Part shown: one piece after another, positions 38,476-47,002 of the stretch
Numbering within the stretch: the stretch's first letter is position 1
Layout: each line of letters begins with the position of its first letter
DNA from: Aeriscardovia sp.
GTDB taxonomy: Bacteria > Actinomycetota > Actinomycetes > Actinomycetales > Bifidobacteriaceae
Length of the DNA: 54,369 nucleotides
NCBI GenBank assembly: GCA_017405305.1
Contig: JAFRAT010000016.1
Coordinates: 1 to 54,369, forward strand
Direction of reading: 5' to 3'
The notes under the pieces: generated by a model
Databases searched by the model: none
The model's input: only the letters and a program-made list of their open reading frames with translations
What the model was told of the DNA's origin: nothing
Made by a program: the position numbers and the translations under genes

Positions 38476-38784
38476 CTAGCGTTCTTTCTCCGCGTCGAAT
38501 ACGCCCCAGTGCGGCGGCAGTTCACGCAGGATGCGGGCATTGTCGTCAGCGGCTTCGTTCCGGTTCTGCTCCCAAATAGCCGTGTCGTCGCCCTCAACGT
38601 CGAACAGCTCGGTGCCGCGGCGAATGACACGCCGGTGGGCGCGGCGCCTCCGCTTCCCCGCAACGCCAGCAGCAGCATTGTTCACCGCCGATGATCCGGA
38701 CTCTGGCGCCGGATTGGTTCCTGATATCAAACCAGACGTTGACTTTTCCTCGGACTCGTCGCCGAGACGCGCATTCCCGCTCAT
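38476..38784 (-). CDS. Small PPHW-tailed protein, partner of the helicase-like gene
   Basis: A 102-aa protein: a disordered, Ser/Asn/Gly-rich first half, a strongly basic cluster (GKRRRRAHRRVIRRG), then an acidic helical end with NEAADDNARILRELPPHWG. Its ATG overlaps the helicase-like stop (ATGA), so the two are translationally coupled. Small proteins ending with a PPHW-type motif next to this helicase-like family are, to my recollection, common in actinobacteria. The basic patch could contact nucleic acid. Function unknown. Confidence 0.8.
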   Translation of the reverse strand: MSGNARLGDESEEKSTSGLISGTNPAPESGSSAVNNAAAGVAGKRRRRAHRRVIRRGTELFDVEGDDTAIWEQNRNEAADDNARILRELPPHWGVFDAEKER

Positions 38785-41700
38785 TGGCGCGACCTTTTTT
38801 GCGAATCCTCGTTGAACAGCTGGCGCAATCCAGCCTTCGCGGCCGGCTCGCCGACGGCGGCCTGCTGTCGGACGGGATGGCGTAGGGACGCCGGCACCTG
38901 CGCTAGGATATGTTCGATTTCCTTGTCCGGATCGACGAACAGGCCGACCGACCACACGTGGACCGCGTACCATCCGGCCTTCGACAGCGCCTGCGGCAGG
39001 AACCGGTGGCGGGCGCGCAACGACGGGATGCTCATGAAGCGGCTGTCGTCCGTGAAGACGGTCAACTGGTAGACGCCGTGTTGCGTGCCGATGGCCAGAG
39101 GCAGTTTGCGACCCGAAGAATACCCGTAGTTGAGGGCCGTCATATACCCGGCGTTCTGCAGACGGGTCGCCAGATCGGTCAGCAGCTCGCCGCGAGCGCC
39201 GGAATGCGCCATCAGCGCCACCGGAGCGTCATTGAGGCTCTCCGCCCACTTGAGAATAGAGCGCAGCAGCTTCGGGCCGCGGTGGATGAGGCGTTTTTCG
39301 TCGAGGTCCTCTGCGGTGAAGCCGGAGACGATGTCGCAATCGCCGTGTGCCAGCGACAGCGCGTTGAGCAGCATCCGGTCGCCGCCGTCCTGCTCAATCT
39401 GGCCGAACTGCTGCAGCAGGTTGCCGTGAGCGGTCTTGCCGAAGCTTGTCGAGAGGATGAGATCTCCGGCGGGTAGGCCGGCGACGTTGGCGATGTCGGC
39501 CACGCGGATCTGCGGCAGCAGCGCGGCGACGGCTTGGTTGCGGACGGCCAGATGCGTCAGCGCTTCGGCGATTTGCGACGAGTGCGCCACTGTCAGTGTC
39601 ACGATGGACAGGCGGTACTTTGCCGGGACGGGGCGGTCGGCGAACCGGTCGGCGTGGCGGCGCACGAGTTCCATGACTTCTGTTACCTCGGCGGCGGTGC
39701 TCTCCACTAAGCCGGAGCCGTGGACGGGCACACCCTGGGCCTCGACCCAGTGGAATTCCGCCGACGGGGCCAGCAGCGCGCTCGGCGGAATCGGATCCGT
39801 CGCGTGCCCCTGACTGGCCAGGAATTCGGTCAGGCGCGCGTTCGCCGGCATGGCGGCGCGCGGGATGCGGACCTTCTGCAGGACCTTCTCCGCGTCGGAC
39901 ACAGCGGCGGAAGACGCGAAATCGGTGTCGGCGATGATCACGGATACTGGCGCGTAGGACAGGACGCTCAGCACTTCCGCGTTCGGCGCGTGGGAGCAGG
40001 CGTCCACGATGACGACGTCGGCGAGACGGCTCGTGCCAAAGCCGGCCGCCAGGTTCGCTGGCGCGCCGACCAGGATCGGCTTGGCAGCGTGGACGAGGTT
40101 CGGGAAGTCGCGCAGCACTGTCGCTAGGGACGGCACGATGTCGCCTGACAGCTGCGCGTGCAGCTGGTTGGCCTCTTGCGAATGCGAGTACAGGGTCTCC
40201 GCCAGGCGCTTAGACAGCTCCTTGGCCAGCAGTGGTCCGATTGAGGCGATGTGGCGTAGGTCGAGTTCCACGAAGCGTTCGGTTGTCGACGCCAGCAGGT
40301 CGCCGTCCTGGTTGGCGATCATCCGGGATGAATGCACGATGAGGTCGAACACGGTGGTCCACCACGCCAGGCGCAGCTCGTCGGGCGCGGCTTCCGGCTT
40401 GACGTGCCGGGCGGAGAGATCCTTGACGAGCTCGGTGAGGCCCACCTTCTTGAACTCGCGTTCCAGCTGCGAGCGCGCTGGCAGGTTTTTCAGGACCTGG
40501 TGGTCATCGCGAAGACGGTGCAGGCGGCTTTCCAGTGTGTCGAAGGATGCGCCTGATAGGCCTGGTCCCTCGGGGGTGGTAGCGAGGACTGAGTCCAGGG
40601 CCGTCAGGTCGGCGGTGACGGATTCGAAGGTTTCGATGATGGCGTCGAGACCGTCGGGCAACGTGGGCCAGCCGTCTTTGGAAGACATGGACTTCCACTG
40701 CTTGACGTCGCGGGCGACGACGGTCAGCGCGCCGTGCAGGTCGTCCACATGCGTGCCTGGCCGCAGCAGGCTCTTGATTTCCTTGACGTAGCGGCGGCGA
40801 TCCCAGTAGCCCATCTCCACTTGGGAGGACTCGCGCGCGTCCTTGCTCAGGGTGGCGTCGAGCATTGCTGGCAGGTCGCGCTGGAAAATCTCGGGGCGGA
40901 ACACATCGAGGGTGCGCCGCAGGTTCTGCAGCGCTGCGACCTGGCGGCCCCACTCCTCCATGGTCAAGGGCCGCTCGAAGCCGCAGGCCTTGGATGTCTC
41001 GGCTATTTGGCGGCGGATGACCGGTAAGGACTCGTCGGCGAGACGGCTCACGCGCCGGTAGGCGTCGTCCGCTTCGGATTCCGTGAAAATCGATGCGCTG
41101 TACCACGGGGTGTCGTCGGGCTGGATGACGAATTCTCCGAGCTTGCCGGCTTCGACGAGTTTCTTGCCCCAGTCGTCAAGATGGTCCTTGAGCGTGCGGG
41201 CGGTCGAGGCTGTCAGGCGCACGCGGTTGCTGGGATGCGTTGGCAGGGACGCGATGCTTGCCAGTTCTTCGATGGTCTGGTACGCGGAGACGCCCCACGG
41301 TTGAATCGTCAAGTGCAGGTCGCCGAAGTAGCGCGCCAGACGCGCGCGCACGCCCACCAGTTCGTCGGCGATGCGGTTGAAGTCGGTGATCGCCTTCGAG
41401 GAGCCGCCTTGCAGCGAATCCACCAGGGTCGCGTCGATGGCGTGCGCATAGTCGGAGTCCGTCGCGTCGAGGACCAGCGGGCCGATGCCGGTTTCGCGGG
41501 CGGCCGCCAGGAATTCATCCTTCTGGGAGCCGACGCACGGGGCGTAGAGCACGGTCCTGCCTTGGGCCACGCACCGCGACGCGATGGCGAGCGCGTCCCG
41601 AGCGGACGAGACATCGGCGGCCGCGTCGACCAGCACGGATCGGCCGTTGGCGGCCAGGCGCGCGGCGTGGCGCGTCTCGTTGGAGACGTCGCCGACCTCG

Positions 41701-42548
41701 AACTCGTCGTGCGGGTCGTCGTCCAGCTCGGCGTTCTGCGTCTCGGACTTGCGCGGCGCCAACGACCGGGCGGCCTTCTCGTCCCCAGCGATGGCGTCGA
41801 TGACGGCGATGCCGCTGGGACCTGCCTGCAGCTGGCGCAGAACGGACGTCGCCTGACGGGCGATCATGGTCGCGGAATTGACGAAGCAGCCGATGATGAA
41901 TCGGCGTTCGATGAGGAAATCCGGAATGGCCCGCGCCGCGATCGTTTCGATCTTCTGCAGCGCCAGCTCTTGGTTGACCGCGCCGTCCTCGTACTCGCAG
42001 GACGCGATGAATTTGGCCGGGTCGAACACGACGCCGCGCTCGCGCAGGGCGGAGACGAGCTCGAGGTTGAACGCGGCCCGCTCCCACACGCGCAGGCGCG
42101 CGTGGGACAGGCGCTCGTTGTCGTTGCGCTCGACGGTGACGGGGTATAGCAGGACCGGCACCTGCCGGGCTCCCCCGTCCCACTGGGCTATGCCGGCGGC
42201 CAGGTTGATGGAGGCGAACCCGTAGGTCGCCTGCGCTGTCTGCATTTGCGCGTACACGTGCCCCAGATCGCGCTCGGCGGCCGTCAGCATCGAGGGGTCG
42301 CTGAACAGGTTCGCCAGCTTCGCCGTGCCGCTCGACAGCAGCCGCGCCTTGCCGTTCGGATTGGCGCGCGTCAGGTCCAACCCGACCCTGAGCGCTGTGA
42401 AATCGCGTAGCGGGTCGGTTTCGATGCCGGAAGTGTACTCGGAAACCCAGGAAGCGATCCGATCGACATTGGCCAATGGCTGCGGCATTGGGGCCTCGTC
42501 CTGTGCCCGGTTCTGCTGCTGCGCTCCGCGCGAGGCGAGCTTGACCAC
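38781..42548 (-). CDS. Large SF1-helicase-like protein lacking ATPase motifs
   Basis: A 1255-aa protein with GTG start (42546-42548) and an ideal GGAGGT site. It resembles the large actinobacterial AAA/SF1 helicase-like proteins: N-terminal RIASWVSEYTSGIETDPLRDF region, a helicase-like core and a C-terminal restriction-endonuclease-like fold (LNYGYSSGRKLPLAIGTQHG, GWYAVHVWSVGLFVDPDKE). But Walker A is absent: the expected place reads GRSVLVDAAADVSSARDAL, with no GKT. The Walker B equivalent is VVIVDACSHAP without DE. The motif VI region GGDRMLLNALSLAHGD lacks the arginine finger. The nuclease site also lacks an obvious E-x-K. So it is probably not an ATPase. It is operonic with an upstream FHA protein and a downstream small protein. 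Confidence 0.75.
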   Translation of the reverse strand: MVKLASRGAQQQNRAQDEAPMPQPLANVDRIASWVSEYTSGIETDPLRDFTALRVGLDLTRANPNGKARLLSSGTAKLANLFSDPSMLTAAERDLGHVYAQMQTAQATYGFASINLAAGIAQWDGGARQVPVLLYPVTVERNDNERLSHARLRVWERAAFNLELVSALRERGVVFDPAKFIASCEYEDGAVNQELALQKIETIAARAIPDFLIERRFIIGCFVNSATMIARQATSVLRQLQAGPSGIAVIDAIAGDEKAARSLAPRKSETQNAELDDDPHDEFEVGDVSNETRHAARLAANGRSVLVDAAADVSSARDALAIASRCVAQGRTVLYAPCVGSQKDEFLAAARETGIGPLVLDATDSDYAHAIDATLVDSLQGGSSKAITDFNRIADELVGVRARLARYFGDLHLTIQPWGVSAYQTIEELASIASLPTHPSNRVRLTASTARTLKDHLDDWGKKLVEAGKLGEFVIQPDDTPWYSASIFTESEADDAYRRVSRLADESLPVIRRQIAETSKACGFERPLTMEEWGRQVAALQNLRRTLDVFRPEIFQRDLPAMLDATLSKDARESSQVEMGYWDRRRYVKEIKSLLRPGTHVDDLHGALTVVARDVKQWKSMSSKDGWPTLPDGLDAIIETFESVTADLTALDSVLATTPEGPGLSGASFDTLESRLHRLRDDHQVLKNLPARSQLEREFKKVGLTELVKDLSARHVKPEAAPDELRLAWWTTVFDLIVHSSRMIANQDGDLLASTTERFVELDLRHIASIGPLLAKELSKRLAETLYSHSQEANQLHAQLSGDIVPSLATVLRDFPNLVHAAKPILVGAPANLAAGFGTSRLADVVIVDACSHAPNAEVLSVLSYAPVSVIIADTDFASSAAVSDAEKVLQKVRIPRAAMPANARLTEFLASQGHATDPIPPSALLAPSAEFHWVEAQGVPVHGSGLVESTAAEVTEVMELVRRHADRFADRPVPAKYRLSIVTLTVAHSSQIAEALTHLAVRNQAVAALLPQIRVADIANVAGLPAGDLILSTSFGKTAHGNLLQQFGQIEQDGGDRMLLNALSLAHGDCDIVSGFTAEDLDEKRLIHRGPKLLRSILKWAESLNDAPVALMAHSGARGELLTDLATRLQNAGYMTALNYGYSSGRKLPLAIGTQHGVYQLTVFTDDSRFMSIPSLRARHRFLPQALSKAGWYAVHVWSVGLFVDPDKEIEHILAQVPASLRHPVRQQAAVGEPAAKAGLRQLFNEDSQKRSRQ

Positions 42549-42550
42549 GG

Positions 42551-43987
42551 TTACCTCCTGTTTTCCTGGTACGCCTGATAGCCGGAATTGGTTTTCAACG
42601 CCGTCGTGATCGCGGGGTCGCCGATCGCTTCCAGCCAGGAGTACAGATCGTCATACAAATACGGGTTCAGGGCGAGGAACGGCAGCAGCTCGTGGTGCTT
42701 GGCCATTTCGAACTGCTTGGCGTGGTCCGTCACCTGCTGCGCGTCGTCGGATGACAGCGCACCGTCCACCACGACCGCTGGGCGGGACGCCTCGTACTCG
42801 CCGCGTGTCAGCCGGTCGAACACGGACCCCGGCTCGTAGCCGGTCGATCCCACCGGTTGTTCGGACGGCGTGGACCGCTTCCACGCGCTGACCGGGCGCA
42901 TCTTCCGCGTTTCCGATGCCTGTTCCGCTTCGGACGCCGTTTCCCGCGTCGCCTCGGACGGGCTGGCGACGGAGACGGCGGTGGAGTGCCGCTGCATCAT
43001 GCGCCGCGTCATCCTCGCCTCGGACGCGGCCGCCACCTGCTGAGCGACTGTCCCCTGCACGGCGGCGCCGGTGGTGGCCCGCCGCGCATGCTCGTCGATC
43101 AACGGCGCGACCTTGCTCTTGTGGGAGTGCTGCTGGGCGACCGCTTCCTCGACTTCCTGCTCCGTCATTTCCGGTTGGGGCTGCGGCGCGGCCATGGTGC
43201 CCGAGCCTGGCAACGGGGGCTCGTCGACGGCGGTCGAGGACGGTTTCCCGACGGCCTCGGCCGACCGCTTCGGCAGGACCGCACCAGAGCTGGAATTCCG
43301 GCGGTCGCGGCGGGCCAGCCCCGTTTCCGGCTGGAAGGACGCCGGCGACATGGCCCGCTCCTGCTGCTGCATCGCGCGGATACGGCGGCGGACAGTGGCC
43401 GCGTCGAAGGCACCCGTCGGTTCGCCGGCGCGCAGGTCAAGGACATCGTGCACATCCATTCCCACGGATCGCGCTTCCTGCTCGTCGCGCTGCTGTCCCT
43501 CGAAATGGCGCAGCTGGCCGTCCGCCGCCTGGCCGCGTGTCTTCGCGTCGGCGAACAGGTCAACGGCGTGCTTGCCGCGGTGCTGGACTGGCGCCAGCTT
43601 ATCGACGGACGCGCCCTCAGGAATTTCCTCGAGCACGAGGCCGACATCGCCCAGCTGCAGACGGACCGGGGACTCGTCCAGGACCAGGCTCCTGTCGGCG
43701 GGGATGCGAGCCAGCTCGCCATTCGGCTTGACGACGTACGTGCCGTTGGTCGACGAGAGGTCGCGGATCGTCGCCTCGCCCTTGGCGTCCAGGGACAGGC
43801 TCAGATGCTTCTTGGACATGGACTTCTTCGGGTCCTTGATGTTCAGACGCAAAGCGCCGGTGTCCTTGACCGACGACGGCCGCAACGGGGTCCTTCCGAT
43901 GATGACCGTGTCACCCGGGTTGAATATGCGCCGCTGGTCGGTGTCCACCACCGTGATAACCCAGCTGTACCGCTGCGTGCCGCTCAT
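42551..43987 (-). CDS. FHA-domain protein with C-terminal variant-repeat module
   Basis: A 478-aa protein. Residues 1-120 are an FHA domain with GRTP (31-34), SKKHLSL (58-64) and STNGTYVV (79-86), the phosphothreonine-binding residues. Residues about 120-400 are low-complexity and charged (Gln/Glu/Arg/Ser). Residues about 410-478 are a variant-repeat module (LNPYLYDDLYSWLEAIG) like the two copies at 6862-7482. The start ATG 43985-43987 has GGGAGG upstream; the longer open frame is only an off-frame reading of rplL. It lies 2 nt before the helicase-like start and 38 nt after the rplL terminator, so its promoter is unclear and read-through is possible. Confidence 0.88.
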   Translation of the reverse strand: MSGTQRYSWVITVVDTDQRRIFNPGDTVIIGRTPLRPSSVKDTGALRLNIKDPKKSMSKKHLSLSLDAKGEATIRDLSSTNGTYVVKPNGELARIPADRSLVLDESPVRLQLGDVGLVLEEIPEGASVDKLAPVQHRGKHAVDLFADAKTRGQAADGQLRHFEGQQRDEQEARSVGMDVHDVLDLRAGEPTGAFDAATVRRRIRAMQQQERAMSPASFQPETGLARRDRRNSSSGAVLPKRSAEAVGKPSSTAVDEPPLPGSGTMAAPQPQPEMTEQEVEEAVAQQHSHKSKVAPLIDEHARRATTGAAVQGTVAQQVAAASEARMTRRMMQRHSTAVSVASPSEATRETASEAEQASETRKMRPVSAWKRSTPSEQPVGSTGYEPGSVFDRLTRGEYEASRPAVVVDGALSSDDAQQVTDHAKQFEMAKHHELLPFLALNPYLYDDLYSWLEAIGDPAITTALKTNSGYQAYQENRR

Positions 43988-44025
43988 CGAGCCTCCCTCG
44001 AAAAATCCTCGGTTCCAATGTACAA

Positions 44026-44059
44026 CAAAGCCCCGGAAGGAAACCCCTCCAGGGCTTTG
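44026..44059 (-). terminator. rplJL operon terminator
   Basis: CAAAGCCC/GGGCTTTG arms with an inner GGA/TCC pairing, 37 nt after the rplL stop. The minus-strand tail TTGTTGT is a weak U-run, so some read-through into the FHA gene is plausible. Confidence 0.6.
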
Positions 44060-44096
44060 CGTTTCATGAGGCCGCTCCCCCACTGGGAGCGCCGCT

Positions 44097-44474
44097 TCAC
44101 TTGAGGTCGACGGAAGCGCCGGCGTCCTCAAGGGCCTTCTTGGCCTTCTCGGCGTCGTCTTTGGAAGCGCCCTCGAGAATCGTGGACGGAACCTTGTCGG
44201 CGAGCGCCTTGGACTCGGCGAGACCCTTCTTGGTGATCTCCTTGATCGCCTTGATGACCTGAATCTTCTTGTCGCCAAGAGCGGTGACCACGACGTCAAA
44301 CTCGGATTTCTCGTCGGCGGCGGCAGCGCCAGCAGCCGGAGCAGCGGCGACGGCGACCGGAGCCGAAGCCTTGACGTCGAACTCGTCCTCGAATGCCTTG
44401 ACGAATTCGTTGAGTTCAACGAGGGACATTTCCTTGAACGCGTCAAGGAGCTCATCGGTGGAGAGCTTGGCCAT
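44097..44474 (-). CDS. rplL: 50S ribosomal protein L7/L12
   Basis: L7/L12 (125 aa) forms the flexible stalk that recruits translational GTPases. N-terminal dimerisation helices ([13 protein letters not shown]), an Ala/Pro hinge (residues about 37-53), then the C-terminal domain with the GTPase-contact helix [18 protein letters not shown] has AAAGGA upstream. Confidence 0.99.
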   Translation of the reverse strand: MAKLSTDELLDAFKEMSLVELNEFVKAFEDEFDVKASAPVAVAAAPAAGAAAADEKSEFDVVVTALGDKKIQVIKAIKEITKKGLAESKALADKVPSTILEGASKDDAEKAKKALEDAGASVDLK

Positions 44475-44570
44475 AATGGCATCCTTTCTTTCGTGGCGGT
44501 CGGGCCACGGTTTTCACTGAAATTTCCTGTGCGAAGAACCTCGGGAACCGGAGCGCGGGAACGCTTGGCC

Positions 44571-45092
44571 TCAGGCTGCTTTCTCCTGCTTCTCGCGTAG
44601 CGCGTCGATGGTGCGGATGACCTTGGTTGGTAGTGCGACAGTGACGTCGACGACCTTGGCGATCGCGCCCTTCATGGCGCCGGCGAGCTCGGAGAGCGCA
44701 TCCGTGCGGGTCTGCATATCCGCGAGCTTCGTGATTTCCTCGGCGGTCATGGCGGCGCCTTCGACGTGGCCGCCCTTCACGACGAGGTTCTTGTTGTCCT
44801 TGGCGAAATCGCGCAGAACGCGCGCCGCGGCGACGTAGTCGCCTTTCACGAAGACGTAGGCCGCAGGTCCCTTCATGTCATCGTCGAGGCCTTCGATGCC
44901 CGCTTCATGGGCGGCGATGCGCGCCAGCGTATTCTTCGCCACGGTATAGGAAGTATCAGAACCCAGCTTGTCTCGTAGATCGTTGATCTGCGAGACGCTC
45001 AGGCCACGATACTCGGTAAGGATGATGGCATCCGAACTCTTGAACTGGTCAGTGAGCTCGGCAATCACCTTTTCCTTGTCTGGCCTTTTCAT
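44571..45092 (-). CDS. rplJ: 50S ribosomal protein L10
   Basis: L10 (173 aa) anchors L7/L12 dimers to 23S rRNA and in many bacteria represses its own operon by binding the leader. The start MKRPDKEKVIAELTDQF and the LTEYRGLSVSQINDLRDKL block are typical; the C-terminal helix binds L7/L12. rplL follows after 96 nt. rplK and rplA are not adjacent here. Confidence 0.99.
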   Translation of the reverse strand: MKRPDKEKVIAELTDQFKSSDAIILTEYRGLSVSQINDLRDKLGSDTSYTVAKNTLARIAAHEAGIEGLDDDMKGPAAYVFVKGDYVAAARVLRDFAKDNKNLVVKGGHVEGAAMTAEEITKLADMQTRTDALSELAGAMKGAIAKVVDVTVALPTKVIRTIDALREKQEKAA

Positions 45093-45143
45093 GGCGTTCC
45101 TTCCTTGTGACGGCCGTTGCCAAGACTCGGAAGCCGGGCGTAT

Positions 45144-45175
45144 AAAAAAAGCCCTGCGCGCGGACAGAGCAGGGC
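45144..45175 (-). terminator. Attenuator terminator in the rplJ leader
   Basis: On the minus strand GCCCTGC pairs with GCAGGGC (45151-45157 with 45169-45175) and is followed by seven T residues (45144-45150), between promoter and gene. Confidence 0.9.
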
Positions 45176-45273
45176 GCGCGCACGGATCGGATCTGTGTCG
45201 CGCTCAACGCTCGCCTGCGGTGGCCTCACAAGAGCTTGGGGAATCGCTTCCAGCCAACGGTCTTTGGTTTGCG
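45144..45273 (-). ncRNA. L10 leader (ribosomal-protein autoregulatory leader)
   Basis: The roughly 180-nt leader before rplJ holds conserved-looking paired segments (ACCGTTGGCTGG, GGGGAATCGC, GTGAGGCCACC on the appropriate strand) followed by an intrinsic attenuator 50 nt ahead of the rplJ start. This is the layout of the Rfam L10 leader family, in which L10(L12)4 binding controls the operon. Family membership is inferred; covariance was not tested. Confidence 0.7.
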
Positions 45274-45279
45274 TCGACT

Positions 45280-45308
45280 AGTATAGCCGGCCGGGCCGGT
45301 GAGCGCAA
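45280..45308 (-). promoter_or_regulatory. Sigma-A promoter of rplJL
   Basis: TTGCGC (45303-45308) and TATACT (45280-45285) on the minus strand with a 17-nt spacer; transcription would begin near 45273, giving a leader of about 180 nt. Confidence 0.8.
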
Positions 45309-45420
45309 TCCCGCCGCGCCGGGACTCCGGGAATCCTGGCTTGAGACAGGGGCCGGGTTCTGGAACGGCCGAACGGCTGGGCCGAGTAAGCGCGGGGAGG
45401 TCGGCGGACGCGCCCGGCCC

Positions 45421-45882
45421 TTAGAATATCAGCGAGTAGTAGTCGTGCCGGTGCTCGAAACCCAGGCCCTGGCATAGCCGGATCATACTTTCGGAGATGC
45501 TGTCGAAATACAGTGCCGACACGCCGCGCTTCCGCATCTCCGCGGTGCCGGCGCGCACCAGGCGGCCCATGCGGCCCTGGCGGCGGAAGCCGGGAGCTGT
45601 GTAGGCGTCGCACACGTAGGCATACACGCCGTTGTCTCCGATCTGAGGCGGCTGATGCTCGATGCTGAACCCGCAAATGGCGGCGATGGCGGAACCCTCC
45701 TCGTCGACGAGGAACAGCGCGTCGTCGTCGACGCAGGCCCGGGCGAAGTACCCGGATAACCGTTCCTGCAAACGCCGCTGGTCGTCTGGATCCAGATTGC
45801 CGACGGAATACAGTTCCTGTTGCTGCGCCAGACGGCTGCGGACGAGGGCGGGAACGTCGGACGGGACGGCTGGACGGATCAT
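45421..45882 (-). CDS. GNAT-family N-acetyltransferase
   Basis: A 153-aa acetyltransferase of unknown substrate. Start MIRPAVPSDVPALVRSRL is the usual first strand and helix of the fold. Motif A, the acetyl-CoA pyrophosphate loop, is in APGFRRQGRMGRLV, and the motif B region SALYFDSISESMIRLCQGLGFE follows. I prefer ATG 45880-45882 with AAGAAG upstream; a GTG 11 codons earlier overlaps the mtnN stop. Two genes downstream of no obvious partner, so substrate cannot be guessed. Confidence 0.9.
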   Translation of the reverse strand: MIRPAVPSDVPALVRSRLAQQQELYSVGNLDPDDQRRLQERLSGYFARACVDDDALFLVDEEGSAIAAICGFSIEHQPPQIGDNGVYAYVCDAYTAPGFRRQGRMGRLVRAGTAEMRKRGVSALYFDSISESMIRLCQGLGFEHRHDYYSLIF

Positions 45883-45911
45883 GCGCGGACTTCTTTCATG
45901 TGGGATGCGTC

Positions 45912-46604
45912 TCACAGACGCTCGACCATGCCGGCGACCACGCGGGAGGCGGTGTCCGCGTACGCCGAGATATCGAAGTGACGGAAGCTGCTGTACGCGG
46001 TGTCGGTGTTGTCGCTAAGCGCGCGGATGACGATGGCCGGCACCTGGTTCTTATCGGCGATGTGCAGCACGCCGGCGCCTTCCATCTCGACCGCGTCTGC
46101 GTTCGTCTGGCGGCGGACGTCTTCGCGCTTGTCGGCGGTATCGATGAAGTGGTTGCCGGTGGCGATGACGCCGGTGACGTGCTTGACGCCTTCGTTGTCC
46201 AGGGCCTGGCTGGCCAGCTCGAGCAGGCGCGCGTCGGAGTGGTATTCCTTCTCCCCCGGCGCGGCTTGGCCGATGAGCTCCATATCGGAATCGAGGTATC
46301 GGACGGTGCCGCCCAGCACCACATCGTTGATGCCGAGCCTGTTGCTGATGTTACCGGCGATGCCGGAGAAGATCACGGCCTCCGGCGAGAAGCGGGTGAT
46401 GAGGAACTGGGTGGCCGCGCCTGCGGCGACCATGCCCATACCGGCGACGGTCGCTGCCACGCGCAGGGTCTCGCCGCTCTTCGTGGCGATAGTGCCGACG
46501 GTCACGTCCAGTCCTGCCTCCCGCAGGTGCTCGACGTCCCGTAGATGCGTGGCGAACAGCGCGATTTCCTCGTCCATCGCTCCGAACACGGCGATCGTCC
46601 TCAT
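45912..46604 (-). CDS. mtnN: 5'-methylthioadenosine/S-adenosylhomocysteine nucleosidase
   Basis: This 230-aa enzyme cleaves adenine from methylthioadenosine and S-adenosylhomocysteine, recycling by-products of methylation and polyamine synthesis and feeding LuxS. Catalytic residues are visible: Glu12 in GAMDEEIAL, Glu in AVEMEGAGV and Asp in RALSDNTD. GSGIAG-type purine site appears as FSGIAGN. ATG has GAGG upstream. Confidence 0.96.
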   Translation of the reverse strand: MRTIAVFGAMDEEIALFATHLRDVEHLREAGLDVTVGTIATKSGETLRVAATVAGMGMVAAGAATQFLITRFSPEAVIFSGIAGNISNRLGINDVVLGGTVRYLDSDMELIGQAAPGEKEYHSDARLLELASQALDNEGVKHVTGVIATGNHFIDTADKREDVRRQTNADAVEMEGAGVLHIADKNQVPAIVIRALSDNTDTAYSSFRHFDISAYADTASRVVAGMVERL

Positions 46605-46990
46605 TCTCTGTCCTCTCTGCTGTGAATGGCTGCGGAAGCTTCGCAGGCCGGGGCACCCGTTGGGTTCCCAGGCCGGCAGGCTCGGTCTCGGTCCGTCGAA
46701 AGCGGTTGCGGATCGACCGGCAGCAGGCTCTTGGGCACGGCGTCTCGCACACGCGTCCGTCGAACCGATGGCCGCCCGTCTATAGTGAAGTAGCCTTTGT
46801 CGGCTGCCTGGCCGCCCTAGGTGTTCTCAATACGCCAGCGGTCGACGCGGCGGCGGCGTCAACGGTCACGGAGGAGCCGCGCCCGACCTTATCGACGGCG
46901 TTCCTGGTGACGGCGTTCGTCGCGAGGATGCTGTGCGCGCCGCCGGCAGAATCGGCGTTCAGCGCCCCAACGCGCGGGAGTCGAGTCTTT
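46605..46990. other. 386-nt intergenic region, no gene recognised
   Basis: Between mtnN and the coiled-coil gene. It must include the mtnN promoter; a TATAGA-like hexamer occurs on the minus strand and TATAGT on the plus, without good -35 partners. No gene, tRNA or clear RNA was recognised. Confidence 0.4.
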
Positions 46991-47002
46991 TTACTCCCGC
47001 GC
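46972..47002 (-). other. Hairpin overlapping the 3' end of the coiled-coil gene
   Basis: A 10-bp perfect stem (46972-46981 with 46993-47002) includes the stop codon. No U-run follows on the minus strand, so a weak or factor-dependent terminator, or a stabilising hairpin, is possible. Confidence 0.45.

Noticed and set aside
42551..44482. A 643-codon frame extending the FHA protein upstream
   Set aside because: The extension is an off-frame reading of rplL; the FHA protein has its own ATG and ribosome site at 43987.
46605..46990. A 60-codon open stretch on the minus strand with high third-position GC
   Set aside because: No start codon with ribosome site, and it is continuous with an off-frame reading of the coiled-coil gene.
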